A stretch of DNA of 64,000 nucleotides, from positions 1-64,000 of the forward strand of contig NZ_JAKRSA010000009.1 in assembly GCF_022402485.1 (NCBI RefSeq). The letters run 5' to 3'. The DNA is from Phenylobacterium sp. GTDB lineage: Bacteria; Pseudomonadota; Alphaproteobacteria; Caulobacterales; Caulobacteraceae. Within the stretch, counting starts at the first letter, position 1. Every line of letters begins with the position of its first letter. Of this stretch, positions 52,420 to 62,137 are shown piece after piece. The translations under genes and the position numbers were made by a program. The notes beneath the pieces are model-generated. The model saw only the letters and a list, made by a program, of their open reading frames with translations. It did no database searches and had not been told where the DNA came from.

Positions 52420-54035
52420 GTCAGGCGCACCACATGATCAGCCATGTCCGCTACCCGTTCGGAGTGAGTGGCGATGAGCACGGTCCGCCCACCGGCCAGG
52501 GTCGTGAGGATTTCAATGATCTCGTCCTCAGCCCCCGCATCCAGATCCGCCGTCGGCTCATCCAGACAGAGGATTGGCGCGGGCTTCAGCCAGGCCCGGG
52601 CCAATCCGATCCGCCGCCGTTCGCCCCCCGAGAGCCCAGATCCCCGTTCATTCAGAACGGTGTCCAGACCCGCCGCGCGGTGCCCCATGGCGCGCTCCAG
52701 CCCAACCGTCCTGGCCGCTGCCGCCACATCTTCAGGGGCGATTCCAGGACAACCGAGGGCGATATTGGCCGCCACGCTTCCAGGTGCCAGGGCGGGACTC
52801 TGGCCGGCCCAGGCCACCGATCGGGCAAAAGAACGGGCCGTCGACAGTCTGAGATCGTCCAGACGGACCTCCCCCCCCGACAGGGGCGCTGCCCCCACCA
52901 GCACCGACAGCAGCGAGGTCTTGCCAGACCCGCTGGCGCCCAACAGGACCGTGATCTTGCCGGCGGGGGCGGTGAAGCTAACCGGTCCGATCTCCACGCC
53001 GCCGGGATAGGTGATCTGAACCTTCTCGAAGGAAATCTCTGGAGCCTGATCAGGGCCTGTGTCGGCGGGCACCGGAATCGCTGGCCCGCTCAACAGGGCC
53101 GCCAGCCGCTCGGCCGCCGCCTCACCGGTCTGCTTGTCGTGATAGGCACCCGCCAGCCGGCGCAGGGGCAGATAGACCTCCGGCGCGAGGGCCAGGACAA
53201 ACAGGGCCCGGGCCAGATCCAGCTTTTCGGGAACCGGGATTGGCAGCAGGCCCAACAGGTTGAAGCCGGCATAGACGGCCACCAGGGCCACCGAGAGAGC
53301 TGCAAAAAACTCAAGACCTGCCGAGGACAGGAAGGCCAGGCGCAGGACGGCCAGGGTTCGACGGGCCACCCCCCGGGCGGCCCCCTCCACCTGTGCGGCT
53401 TCGGCCACCTCGGCCTGGAAGGCCAGCACCACCGGCAGGGCCCGGACCCGGTCGACAAACAGCCCCGACAGCCGGCCAAGGGCTGCAAACTGCGCCCGCG
53501 CCGCTTCAGCCGCCATCATGCCGGCCAGGGCCATGATCAGGGCGAAAGGAACCAGGGCCCCGACCAGGATCAGCGCGGTGATCGGGCTCGCCACGGCGAC
53601 CGCGGCCAGGACCACGACCGGACTGATCCGCGCCGCCAGGCCCAGTGGCTCGTAGCGGGCAAACCAGCCGTCCAGAGCTTCAACCTCGTCGACCACCGCC
53701 GCGGCGCGTTCCCCCACAGGCGCGGCCTGACCAGGAGGCGCGCGCAGGGCGGCGCGCAGGGTGGCCTCTCGCAGATACCGCTTGAGCCGACGGGCGCGCC
53801 GGGCCCCCGCGGCGGTGGCGGCAAACAGGGCGAACGCCCGCAACAGGGCTCCAAAGACCAATAGGGCGAGCCAGGGCCAGAGGCTCGTCCCGGCCAGAAT
53901 CGCCCCCGTGACGGCACCGGCCAGACCCAGGGCGAAGACAACTGCCCCACAGGCGTCCAGGACCCAAAGCAGGCCAGGCCCCAGGCGGGAAGCCTGCGGC
54001 CCCTTTGCCAGCAGTTCAGAGAGCGGAAAACCCAT
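52416..54035 (-). CDS. cydD: thiol exporter ABC subunit CydD
   Basis: The 539-aa fused ABC half-transporter pairs with CydC. Six membrane helices then Walker A LLGASGSGKTSLL, signature GSGLSGGERRRIGLARAWL and Walker B PILCLDEPTADLD. It is divergent from cydA with a 102-bp gap that contains a FixK-type box. Confidence 0.93.
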   Translation of the reverse strand: MGFPLSELLAKGPQASRLGPGLLWVLDACGAVVFALGLAGAVTGAILAGTSLWPWLALLVFGALLRAFALFAATAAGARRARRLKRYLREATLRAALRAPPGQAAPVGERAAAVVDEVEALDGWFARYEPLGLAARISPVVVLAAVAVASPITALILVGALVPFALIMALAGMMAAEAARAQFAALGRLSGLFVDRVRALPVVLAFQAEVAEAAQVEGAARGVARRTLAVLRLAFLSSAGLEFFAALSVALVAVYAGFNLLGLLPIPVPEKLDLARALFVLALAPEVYLPLRRLAGAYHDKQTGEAAAERLAALLSGPAIPVPADTGPDQAPEISFEKVQITYPGGVEIGPVSFTAPAGKITVLLGASGSGKTSLLSVLVGAAPLSGGEVRLDDLRLSTARSFARSVAWAGQSPALAPGSVAANIALGCPGIAPEDVAAAARTVGLERAMGHRAAGLDTVLNERGSGLSGGERRRIGLARAWLKPAPILCLDEPTADLDAGAEDEIIEILTTLAGGRTVLIATHSERVADMADHVVRLT

Positions 54036-54069
54036 AACACCCCTCTAGGGCCAGGAGTTTGGTCTAGGC

Positions 54070-54083
54070 CTGATCTGGATCAA
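54070..54083. promoter_or_regulatory. FixK/FNR-type box between cydD and cydA
   Basis: CTGAT-CTGG-ATCAA matches TTGAT-N4-ATCAA at 9 of 10. Situated 35 bp from the cydD start and 54 bp before cydA, it can serve both divergent units. Confidence 0.65.
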
Positions 54084-54137
54084 GGAATATGCAGACCATC
54101 GAATATACGAGCCTCGCTACACCCCAAGGAGTCCCCC

Positions 54138-55709
54138 ATGGACCTCGCTGTCGTCGAGCTATCGCGTCTGCAGTTTGCGCTGACGGCGATGTACCACTTC
54201 CTGTTTGTGCCCCTCACCCTGGGGCTCTCCTTCATGCTGGTCATCATGGAGAGCATCTATGTGATGACCGGTCGCCAGATCTGGCGGACCATCACGCGCT
54301 TCTGGGCCACCATCTTCGGGATCAACTTCGTCCTCGGGGTGGCCACCGGCATCACCATGGAGTTCGAGTTCGGGACCAACTGGTCCTACTTCTCACACTA
54401 TGTGGGGGACATCTTCGGCGCGCCCCTGGCGATCGAAGGCCTGATGGCCTTCTTCCTGGAGGCCACCTTCGTTGGCCTGATGTTCTTCGGCTGGGACAAG
54501 CTCTCCAAGCTCGCCCACCTGGGGGTCACCTTCATGGTGGCGCTAGGGTCGAACCTCTCGGCCCTCTGGATTCTGATTGCCAATGGCTGGATGCAGAACC
54601 CCGTGGGGGCGGCGTTCAATCCTGAAACCATGCGGATGGAGATCGTCGATTTCCAGGCGGTGCTGTTCAATCCCGTGGCGCAGGCCAAGTTCGTCCACAC
54701 GGTGAGCGCCGGCTATGTCCTGGCCGCCGTCGTGGTCCTGGGGATCTCCGCCTATTATCTGCTGAAGGAGCGTCACCGGGCCTTCGCCATCCGCTCCTTC
54801 ACCGTGGCCGCCGCCTTCGGCCTGGCCGCCTCCCTCTCGGTGGTGGTCCTGGGCGATGAGTCGGGCTACGCCCTCACCGACAATCAGAAGATGAAGCTCG
54901 CGGCCCTGGAAGCCATGTGGGAGACCGAGGCGGCACCCGCAGGTCTCACCCTGTTTGGCCTGCCCAATCTCGAGACCCGGACCACCGAAGCCGAAATCAA
55001 GATTCCCTATGCGCTGGGCCTGATCGCCACCCGCAGCTTTGACCAGAAGGTCGAGGGCATCATCGATCTGGTGGCCGTGGCCGAGACCCGCATCGAGTCT
55101 GGCATCATCGCCTATGACGCGGTGGAACAGCTCAAGACCGACCCCCAGAACCTGGCCGCCCGCGCGCAGTTCGAGGCGCACAAGAACGATCTTGGCCACG
55201 CCATGCTGCTGCGCCGATATATGGATGACCCAAGGCAGGCCGACCAAGCCGCCATCCGCGCTGCGGCCTGGGACACCGTCCCCAATGTGCCGCTGATGTT
55301 CTGGTCGTTCCGCATCATGGCCGGCATTGGCTTCCTGATGATCGGCTTCTTCGCCACCGCCTTCGTCCTGGCCTCCATGCGGCGGCATGAAACCCGCTGG
55401 TTCCTGCGCACAGCGGTGTTGATCATTCCCCTGCCCTGGATCGCCGCCGAGCTCGGCTGGGTGCTGGCTGAGGTGGGCCGTCAGCCCTGGGCCATCGAAG
55501 GGGTGCTGCCGACCTTCCTGGGGGCCTCCAGCCTCACTGTGCCGCAGCTGTGGACCACCATCATCGGCTTCACCCTCTTCTACAGCGTCCTGGCCATCGT
55601 CGAGGTCGGGCTCATCCTCCACACCATCAAGAAGGGCCCGTACGCCAAGAGCGCGGATCAGCATCCGGTCGATGAGCCGACCGGACCCATCCCCGTGGCG
55701 GCCGAGTAA
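54138..55709 (+). CDS. cydA: cytochrome bd oxidase subunit I
   Basis: The 523-aa quinol oxidase subunit carries the hemes. Visible are the N-terminal heme His in ALTAMYHFLF, GTNWSYFSHYVGDIFGAPLAIEGLMAFFLEATF, the quinol-loop segment DNQKMKLAALEAMWE and the conserved GRQPWAIEGVLPT. A long Q-loop like that of E. coli CydA is present. ATG has AAGGAG six bases upstream. High-affinity oxygen use at low tension fits the FixK box and neighbours. Confidence 0.96.
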   Translation: MDLAVVELSRLQFALTAMYHFLFVPLTLGLSFMLVIMESIYVMTGRQIWRTITRFWATIFGINFVLGVATGITMEFEFGTNWSYFSHYVGDIFGAPLAIEGLMAFFLEATFVGLMFFGWDKLSKLAHLGVTFMVALGSNLSALWILIANGWMQNPVGAAFNPETMRMEIVDFQAVLFNPVAQAKFVHTVSAGYVLAAVVVLGISAYYLLKERHRAFAIRSFTVAAAFGLAASLSVVVLGDESGYALTDNQKMKLAALEAMWETEAAPAGLTLFGLPNLETRTTEAEIKIPYALGLIATRSFDQKVEGIIDLVAVAETRIESGIIAYDAVEQLKTDPQNLAARAQFEAHKNDLGHAMLLRRYMDDPRQADQAAIRAAAWDTVPNVPLMFWSFRIMAGIGFLMIGFFATAFVLASMRRHETRWFLRTAVLIIPLPWIAAELGWVLAEVGRQPWAIEGVLPTFLGASSLTVPQLWTTIIGFTLFYSVLAIVEVGLILHTIKKGPYAKSADQHPVDEPTGPIPVAAE

Positions 55710-55720
55710 GGATCATCCCT

Positions 55721-56869
55721 ATGGAACTGTTGCTCGACTATCCGACGCTCCGCGTGATCTGGTGGGGCCTTATGGGGGTCCTCCTCATCGGGTTCGCCCT
55801 CACCGATGGCTTCGACCTCGGGGTGGCCGCCCTCCTGCCCTTCGTCGCCCGCAACGACGCCGAACGCCGGCAGGTGATCAACACCATCGGCCCGACCTGG
55901 GAAGGCAACCAAGTCTGGTTCATCCTGGGCGGCGGGGCGATCTTCGCCGCCTGGCCCCTGGTCTATGCGGTCAGCTTCTCCGGCTTTTACCTGGCCATGT
56001 TCCTGGTCCTGTCAGCCCTCATCCTGCGGCCGGTGGGGTTCAAGTACCGCTCCAAGCGCCCCGACCCCCGCTGGCGGGCCTTCTGGGACTGGAGCCTGTT
56101 CGTGGGAGGCTTCGTGCCGGCCCTGGTGTTCGGGGTGGCCGTGGGCAATGTCTTGGAAGGCGTGCCCTTCCGCCTCGATAGCGATCTGCGGTCCTTCTAT
56201 GAGGGGACCTTCCTGGGACTGTTTACCCCCTTCACCCTGATCTGCGGCCTCTTGTCGGTAGCCATGCTGCTGACCCACGGAGCCGCCTGGCTGACCATCA
56301 AGGCCGATCATGGGGCGGTCCGTGACCGCGCCCGGGCGATTGGCTCCATCGCAGCCCTGGGCACTTTCGTGCTGTTTGCCGTCGGCTTTGCCTTTGTGCG
56401 GTTCGGGGACCTGGGTTTCCGCCTGGACCCCGGCGTTGATATCGCCGGCCCGTCCAACCCCTTGCGCAGCGGCACAATCGCAGCGCCAGGGGCCTGGCTG
56501 GACAACTACACCCTCTATCCCTGGATGATCACCGCGCCGGTCCTGGGTTTCCTGGGGTCAGCCCTGGCCTTCCTCGGCATCCGCATGGGTCGGGAGCCCC
56601 TGGCGTTTGGGGGGTCTTCCATGGGAGCCCTGGGCATCATCGCCACGGTGGGACTGTCCATGTTCCCCTTCATCCTGCCCAGCAGCATCGACCCCCGCTC
56701 CAGCCTGACCATCTGGAACTCGTCCTCGAGCCACCTGACCCTGTTCGTCATGCTGGTGGTGACGGTGATCTTCCTGCCCATCGTGCTGGCCTATACCGCC
56801 TGGGTCTTCAAGGTCCTCTGGGGCCGGGTGACCCTGGACAGCCTGCGCACCAACCCCGACCTCTACTGA
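55721..56869 (+). CDS. cydB: cytochrome bd oxidase subunit II
   Basis: The 382-aa membrane subunit pairs with CydA. Motifs are GFALTDGFDLGVAALLPFV, IGPTWEGNQVWFILGGGAIFAAWPLVYA and the closing SSHLTLFVMLVVTVIFLPIVLAYTAWVFKVLWG. It begins 11 bp after cydA and is followed by cydX. Confidence 0.95.
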   Translation: MELLLDYPTLRVIWWGLMGVLLIGFALTDGFDLGVAALLPFVARNDAERRQVINTIGPTWEGNQVWFILGGGAIFAAWPLVYAVSFSGFYLAMFLVLSALILRPVGFKYRSKRPDPRWRAFWDWSLFVGGFVPALVFGVAVGNVLEGVPFRLDSDLRSFYEGTFLGLFTPFTLICGLLSVAMLLTHGAAWLTIKADHGAVRDRARAIGSIAALGTFVLFAVGFAFVRFGDLGFRLDPGVDIAGPSNPLRSGTIAAPGAWLDNYTLYPWMITAPVLGFLGSALAFLGIRMGREPLAFGGSSMGALGIIATVGLSMFPFILPSSIDPRSSLTIWNSSSSHLTLFVMLVVTVIFLPIVLAYTAWVFKVLWGRVTLDSLRTNPDLY

Positions 56870-56888
56870 CGGCTGAAGGAACCCTGAC

Positions 56889-57011
56889 ATGTGGTATTTC
56901 GCCTGGATCCTGGGCATTGGCCTGGCAGTCGCCTTCGGCATTCTCAACGGCCTCTGGCACGAGTTCAGCCTGCCCATTGACGATGAGGAGGATGAGGCCC
57001 CGTTCGCCTAG
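56889..57011 (+). CDS. cydX: cytochrome bd small subunit CydX
   Basis: A 40-aa single-helix subunit starting MWYFAWILGIGLAVAFGILNG, the hallmark of CydX, with an acidic tail DDEEDEAPFA. AAGGAA precedes the ATG by seven bases, 19 bp after cydB. It stabilises the heme centre of the oxidase. Missed by length cut-offs but clear in sequence. Confidence 0.93.
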   Translation: MWYFAWILGIGLAVAFGILNGLWHEFSLPIDDEEDEAPFA

Positions 57012-57076
57012 GCGTTCGTTTTGTGCCCATGTCTCCGGGAGGCCGTTACGCCCTGGCGTAGCGGCCTTTTCCGCTT

Positions 57077-57090
57077 TTGATCTGCGTCAC
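57077..57090 (+). promoter_or_regulatory. candidate FixK/FNR box of hemN
   Basis: TTGAT-CTGC-GTCAC matches the consensus at 8 of 10, left half perfect. It lies 32 bp before the hemN ATG, a position that would overlap the promoter. Confidence 0.5.
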
Positions 57091-57122
57091 GGCAAACCGC
57101 GCGCCCCTGGGGATGATGAGGC

Positions 57123-58502
57123 ATGACCGTGCTTTACAATCCCCACGCCCCCGCCGACGCGCACCTGATCGCCAAGTACGATGGCCGCGCGCCCCGCTAT
57201 ACCAGCTACCCCACAGCGGTGCAGTTCACCCCTAAGGTGACCGATGCCACCTACCGTGCCTGGCTGGCCGATTTGCCGGTGACGACGCCGGTTTCGGTCT
57301 ATCTGCACATCCCCTTCTGTGCCCGGCTCTGCTGGTACTGCGGCTGCAACACCCGCGCCGTCAGCCGCCATGAACCGGTGCGCGACTATGTTGCCCTGTT
57401 GATGACCGAGCTCTCGCTGCTGGAGCAGGCCCTGCCCGGCAAGATGACCGTGGGCGACATCCACCTGGGGGGCGGCACCCCCAACATGCTCAATGCCGAG
57501 GAGCTGGCGACGATCTTTGGCGGCCTGCGCCATGTCTTCCGGGTGACCCCGGATGCGGAGATCGCCGCTGAGCTGGATCCTGCGGTGCTGTCGCGGGACT
57601 GGATCAAGGCCGCGGCCTATCACGGACTGTCACGGGCGAGCCTCGGGGTTCAGAATCTGGCCCCAGAGGTCCAGAGCGCCGTCAATCGGCAGGAGCGGTT
57701 CGAGGACATCGCCGAGTGCGTGAACGATCTGCGCCAGGCCGGCGTCGGCTCGATCAATCTCGACCTGATGTATGGCCTGCCCCTCCAGACCACCCGGAAC
57801 ACCCTGGCCACCCTGGACGCGGTGCTGACCCTGAAGCCCGAGCGCCTGGCCCTGTTCGGCTATGCCCATGTGCCCTGGATGAAGGCCCACCAGCAGCTGA
57901 TCGATGAGGCCGCCCTGCCCGGCCCGGCCGAGCGGCTGGAGCAAAGCCAGGCTGCCGCCGAACGCCTGAAGGCCGAGGGCTACATCCAGATCGGCCTCGA
58001 CCACTTTGCCCTGCCCGAAGACTCCCTGGCCAAGGCCGCCGTCAGCGGCAACCTGCATCGGAACTTCCAGGGCTACACCACAGACCTGGCCGGCACGCTG
58101 CTGGGCCTGGGGGCTTCGGCCATCGGCACCACTCCGGGGGGCTTTGTGCAGAACATCACCCAGGAACTGGGCTGGCGACATGCGGTGGCCGACGGCAAGC
58201 TGCCGATCGCCAGAGGCGTCGCGGTCACGGACGACGACCGCTTCCGGGCCGATATCATCGAGCGCCTGATGTGCGACTTCGCCGTCGACTTGGCCGCCGC
58301 CTGTGAGCGGCATGGCCGGACGCTCGCCGATGTGGACGACGCCATTGCCCGCCTGCACGGCTTCCAACAGGACGGCTTGGCCACCTGGGACGGCCAGCGC
58401 CTGACGGTCACGCCCCGAGGCCGCATGCTGGTCCGCTCGATCTGCGCCCTGTTCGACGCCTATCTGGCACCCGACGCCCAGCGTCATGCCAAGGCGATCT
58501 GA
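57123..58502 (+). CDS. hemN: oxygen-independent coproporphyrinogen III oxidase
   Basis: The 459-aa radical-SAM enzyme converts coproporphyrinogen to protoporphyrinogen without oxygen, sustaining heme supply under low O2. The iron-sulfur site is HIPFCARLCWYCGCNT (CxxxCxxC), with YTSYPTAVQF at the start and GGGTPNML. Placement after cydABX under a FixK-like box fits its anaerobic role. Confidence 0.95.
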   Translation: MTVLYNPHAPADAHLIAKYDGRAPRYTSYPTAVQFTPKVTDATYRAWLADLPVTTPVSVYLHIPFCARLCWYCGCNTRAVSRHEPVRDYVALLMTELSLLEQALPGKMTVGDIHLGGGTPNMLNAEELATIFGGLRHVFRVTPDAEIAAELDPAVLSRDWIKAAAYHGLSRASLGVQNLAPEVQSAVNRQERFEDIAECVNDLRQAGVGSINLDLMYGLPLQTTRNTLATLDAVLTLKPERLALFGYAHVPWMKAHQQLIDEAALPGPAERLEQSQAAAERLKAEGYIQIGLDHFALPEDSLAKAAVSGNLHRNFQGYTTDLAGTLLGLGASAIGTTPGGFVQNITQELGWRHAVADGKLPIARGVAVTDDDRFRADIIERLMCDFAVDLAAACERHGRTLADVDDAIARLHGFQQDGLATWDGQRLTVTPRGRMLVRSICALFDAYLAPDAQRHAKAI

Positions 58503-58523
58503 ACCCCAGAGGGGCTGGGGTTC
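58501..58523. terminator. hairpin overlapping both stops of convergent genes
   Basis: GAACCCCAG/CTGGGGTTC, 9-bp perfect stem with loop AGGGG, touches the TGA of hemN and the TGA of the flavin reductase. No T tract; a stabiliser or a bidirectional stop. Confidence 0.55.
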
Positions 58524-59076
58524 ACCCCGCCGCGCCCCCTGGGTTCAGGAACTTGCCTTGACTGTAGATCAGAGGCTCGCCCGGGATCACCTGCATCTGC
58601 AGCCCGCGGCCGATCAAGAGCTCATGATCGCCGGCCTCATGGTGGGCGTGAAGGTGGCAGTCGATGCTGGCCAGCACCCCTGAGAGTCTGGGCGCGCCGG
58701 TGGCACCAGCGGTGAACGGCACATCCTTGAACCGGTCCATGGCCAGGGGGTTGGCGAACAACCGCGCCAGTTCGCCCTGTCCCGCCGAAAGGATGTTGAT
58801 GCAGAAGACCCCGGACCAGCGGACCGCTGCCAGGGTGCGGCTCCTCTGGTCCAGGCAGACCAGCAGCAAGGGTGGCGTCAGGGAGACCGATGAAAAGGCG
58901 CTGACGGTCGTGCCCAGGGGGCGGCCAGAGTCATCTGGTGTGGTGACGATCACAACGCCGCTTGCAAAACTCCCCATGGCGCGACGCCAGGCCTGGGGGT
59001 CCAGGCCGAGGGCAGAATGAGGCCCGTTGGGTGACGTGGGGTCGTCCATCACGCGGTCCAAAGCCTCGTCAACCAC
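58522..59076 (-). CDS. flavin reductase family protein
   Basis: The 184-aa FMN-binding split-barrel protein shows WRRAMGSFASGVVIVTT, GTTVSAFSSVSLTPPLLLVCL and FCINILSAGQGELARLFA. These enzymes provide reduced flavin for monooxygenases. Start GTG 59076 is used; ATG 59049 would be shorter and also acceptable. No monooxygenase gene is adjacent. Confidence 0.9.
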   Translation of the reverse strand: MVDEALDRVMDDPTSPNGPHSALGLDPQAWRRAMGSFASGVVIVTTPDDSGRPLGTTVSAFSSVSLTPPLLLVCLDQRSRTLAAVRWSGVFCINILSAGQGELARLFANPLAMDRFKDVPFTAGATGAPRLSGVLASIDCHLHAHHEAGDHELLIGRGLQMQVIPGEPLIYSQGKFLNPGGAAG

Positions 59077-59263
59077 CGAACGTCCCGGGGTCGCGTTCGA
59101 TGGGCCACTCGGCAGCCTCCCCTAGGGTCGTGGCCGGGTGGGTCGAGCATGGTCATGCTGGCTTCTGAACCTCTTCGCCCGCAAATGAATGGCATGTGGG
59201 TAAGCCCTGGGCGTCATCCTTGACAAGGCTGGTCTGTGACAATGCCCTCGAGATCACAAGGGG

Positions 59264-60517
59264 CTAGTGCTGTGGCGGTCGCATGAAGAGCGCGGCGACA
59301 AACACCAGGGCAGCGGCGACACCGAACAGCTGAAAGGTGGGGGCAAAGCTGCCAAGCCCATCGCGCATGTATCCACCGATCAGGGGGCCAAGGGCCGACA
59401 GGGCACCCACCAGACAGACCGTGGAAAAGATCTCCAGATTGTTCTGTCGCCCAAAATAGTTGAGCAGCAGGATCGTCACCGCCAGGGCCGTCAGCCCAAA
59501 CCCGATCCCCGTGCCCACCGCATAGATGACCATCAGCAGGTAGGTATCGGCCACGCTGAGGGCCATCGAACCCACCCCCAGAACGCCGATGGCGAATACC
59601 AGCAGCCACTTGGGATCGATCCGGTCCCCGATGACGCCGCCGCCCAGGCGCGCGACAGTGGCCATCAGACCCTCGAGGCTCAGCATGCCCGCGGCCACAC
59701 CCGCCCCCACGCCGCGCTCCGACAGGTGCGCCACCGAGAGGCTGGACACGGTCACCCCGCTCAGCAGGTGAATGAAATAGGCCAGGACCAGGACGTAGAA
59801 CTGCGGCGTGGCCATGGCCTGCCGCAAGGTCCAGTCATGGACTGTGCGATAGACCGCCAGGGGCGCCAGGCGCGGCGCGGCGGCGGCGGCCTCGGCCTCA
59901 GCCTTGACCGCGCGATCAATCCGCTCCGAAGAGTCCTTCAGCCAGGCTGTGTCGGGGATCAGCAGGGAACAGATCACGCCGATGGTCAGCGCCGCCACCG
60001 CCTGCAAGGCCCAGAACGGCCGCCAGGCACCGCCGGCCGCCTCCATCACGCCAATCGCCATCCAGGGGCCCGCCACGCCGCCCAGGCCCCCCAGGGTGAA
60101 ATAGAGGCCAAAGGCCATGGCGCGCTTCTGGAAAACCGCCGCCAGGACGTGGGTGCCTGGGATCAGGGCCATCAGCTGGTAGGCCACCCCGCAGAGCGCC
60201 GTGCCGAGGAAATAGATCCAGACGCCGGGGGTCAGGTAGAGGCAGATAAAGCCAGCCGCCATGACCCCTGTGCCCAGCAACAGGGCGGCCCGAACCCCAA
60301 ACCGGCGAATGATCAACGGCGGCAGCCAGGCCGAGCCGCCACAGAAGGCGCCCAGCAGGGTGAAGCCCAGGCCCGCCTGCGCCCAGCTCCACTGCTGATC
60401 AGCCACCATGGCCGGCAGAACCACACCGAGAGACGAGAAGGTCGCCGCAGAGATCAGGAACAGGAGCAGGCTGAAGACGCCCAGAAGCCCCCAGGGGCGC
60501 CATTCGCTCACGCGCAT
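59264..60517 (-). CDS. MFS transporter
   Basis: A 417-aa protein with 12 helices in two halves separated by a hydrophilic stretch rich in alanine (KAEAEAAAAAPRLAPL). The MFS motif is partially visible in RRFGVRAALLLGTGVMAAG and GGGVIGDRIDPKWLL. It may be a monocarboxylate-like transporter; substrate not deducible. ATG 60517 chosen because upstream sequence looks non-coding. Confidence 0.9.
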   Translation of the reverse strand: MRVSEWRPWGLLGVFSLLLFLISAATFSSLGVVLPAMVADQQWSWAQAGLGFTLLGAFCGGSAWLPPLIIRRFGVRAALLLGTGVMAAGFICLYLTPGVWIYFLGTALCGVAYQLMALIPGTHVLAAVFQKRAMAFGLYFTLGGLGGVAGPWMAIGVMEAAGGAWRPFWALQAVAALTIGVICSLLIPDTAWLKDSSERIDRAVKAEAEAAAAAPRLAPLAVYRTVHDWTLRQAMATPQFYVLVLAYFIHLLSGVTVSSLSVAHLSERGVGAGVAAGMLSLEGLMATVARLGGGVIGDRIDPKWLLVFAIGVLGVGSMALSVADTYLLMVIYAVGTGIGFGLTALAVTILLLNYFGRQNNLEIFSTVCLVGALSALGPLIGGYMRDGLGSFAPTFQLFGVAAALVFVAALFMRPPQH

Positions 60518-60680
60518 GCCGTTTATCCTTGCCCAGACCGGTCTCATCTGCGGCCGGCCGCCGGGACAAAAGCATAGCCGGGCGACCCTGTCATATGGCG
60601 CGTGCCAGACTGACAGAGCCAAGGCTCAGCGCATCGGGAACCGCGGGTCTTGGGGTTGGCGCACCGTGATGAACCTGGCC

Positions 60681-61172
60681 CTAGTGCAAGACCGCGCCCT
60701 TGGGCCGGCCACAGGGGGGCGAAGTGCCACCTTCCAGCCTCGCGGGCAGGCCAAGGCCCTCATGGGCCAGGACCATATTCAAGGCCCGGGCAAAGATCGC
60801 CACCGGCTCAGGCTGGATGACCAGCGGCGCCAGCAGAGCGCGGGCGATTCCCATGTCCACCCGCGACACCCCACAGGCCACGATCAGTCTCTGCTCGTCC
60901 TCGCCATAACCGGCGCAGCCGCTGCAGGCGATCTGCAAGGGCCGCCGGGTCTGACGCTCCAAGGCCTCCATCAGGGCCACGAAGATCGCCCCGGCCCGAT
61001 CGCTCACCTGCTCGGCCATCAGCTGGCGCACGCAGGCCTGTGGTGCTTCCCCCGACAGGCGCAGCCCGGCCCAAAGCCTGAGCCCGGCCAGGACGACCTG
61101 CTCGCCGCTGGTCAGGTCAGAAGGCGCCAGGACCCTGTCGACCTCGATCCGACCCCCTGCATCATCAGCCAT
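60681..61172 (-). CDS. hypothetical protein, 163 aa
   Basis: Not recognised. It is helical (GEQVVLAGLRLWAGLRLSG, DRAGAIFVALMEALERQTRRP) with a cysteine cluster CSGCAGYGEDEQRLI and a C-terminal PPCGRPKG, which could bind a metal. A GAGG sits eight bases before ATG 61172. No membrane part. It lies between an MFS transporter and a metalloprotease. Confidence 0.7.
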   Translation of the reverse strand: MADDAGGRIEVDRVLAPSDLTSGEQVVLAGLRLWAGLRLSGEAPQACVRQLMAEQVSDRAGAIFVALMEALERQTRRPLQIACSGCAGYGEDEQRLIVACGVSRVDMGIARALLAPLVIQPEPVAIFARALNMVLAHEGLGLPARLEGGTSPPCGRPKGAVLH

Positions 61173-61309
61173 GACATACGCCTCTTTGTTGCGACTAGTT
61201 CTTAATAGCGTTAGCTTGCTCTGACGGCGCCGTCAAACCTCCTTTGAGGTCATCTCCCGCCCGGCGCGTTCTTGCGCTATCGTGACCACGCTCCAAGGGA
61301 AGACCGACC

Positions 61310-62098
61310 ATGAAGATGACCGCTCGCAGGCCTAAGCGCCCTTTGAAAACCCTGGCCCTGGCGGCCGCCCTGTCGATTCCCCTGGGCCTCACCGCCTGTT
61401 CCTACAGCGAAGAACTGGGCCGCCAGCAGATGTTGCTGGTGGATCCCGCCGCCTTGTCTCAGCAGGGGGCACAGGCCTGGTCGCAGATGAAGCAGACCTC
61501 GAAGCTGTCCAATGACGCCGCCGCCAATGCCCGGCTTCGCCGGATTGGCAACCAGATCGTCGCCGCCACCAACCTGGGAAATCAGGCCTGGGAATATGCC
61601 GTGTTCGAGGACAAATCGATCAACGCCTTCGTCCTGCCCGGCGGCAAGGTGGGCGTGACCACAGGCATGATGGCCTTTGTCGCCAATGATGATGAACTGG
61701 CCGCGGTGCTGGGCCATGAGGTGGCCCACGTGATGGCCAATCACGCCGCCGAGCGTTACTCCCAGTCGACGCTCGCCCAGGTCGGCGCAGGGGTGATCGG
61801 GGCCGTGACCCAGAACGCCGAGAGCGAGCTGGCTCAGACCCTCGGCCGCTATGCCGCCCCGGCCCTGCAGGTCGCCGTCCTGATGCCCTATTCCCGTCAG
61901 CACGAACTGGAGGCTGACCGCATTGGCCTTGATCTCATGGTACGGGCGGGCTTCAGCGCCAAACGGGGGGTCAACCTCTGGCGTCGGATGGCCGCGCGCG
62001 GAGGCTCAGCCACCCCCGCCATCCTGTCGACCCATCCTTCAGACGCCGCGCGCGTCCAGCAGCTGGACGCCTACATCGCCGCGCGCGGCTATTCCTGA
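61310..62098 (+). CDS. M48-family metalloprotease lipoprotein
   Basis: The 262-aa lipoprotein has a signal with lipobox LTAC (Cys about 29) and the zinc-site HEVAH (about 137-141) with the distal Glu in HELEADRIGLDLM. The loopless, membrane-anchored form resembles the LoiP/YcaL type rather than HtpX. It probably clears misfolded outer-membrane or envelope proteins. Confidence 0.93.
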   Translation: MKMTARRPKRPLKTLALAAALSIPLGLTACSYSEELGRQQMLLVDPAALSQQGAQAWSQMKQTSKLSNDAAANARLRRIGNQIVAATNLGNQAWEYAVFEDKSINAFVLPGGKVGVTTGMMAFVANDDELAAVLGHEVAHVMANHAAERYSQSTLAQVGAGVIGAVTQNAESELAQTLGRYAAPALQVAVLMPYSRQHELEADRIGLDLMVRAGFSAKRGVNLWRRMAARGGSATPAILSTHPSDAARVQQLDAYIAARGYS

Positions 62099-62137
62099 GG
62101 TGCCCGCACGGCAACCTCAGGCCTTCCGATCAAAACG

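Noticed and set aside
52434-53864. 476-aa plus-strand frame opposite cydD
   Set aside because: Low-complexity Gly/Gln/Arg sequence antisense to a clear ABC transporter gene.
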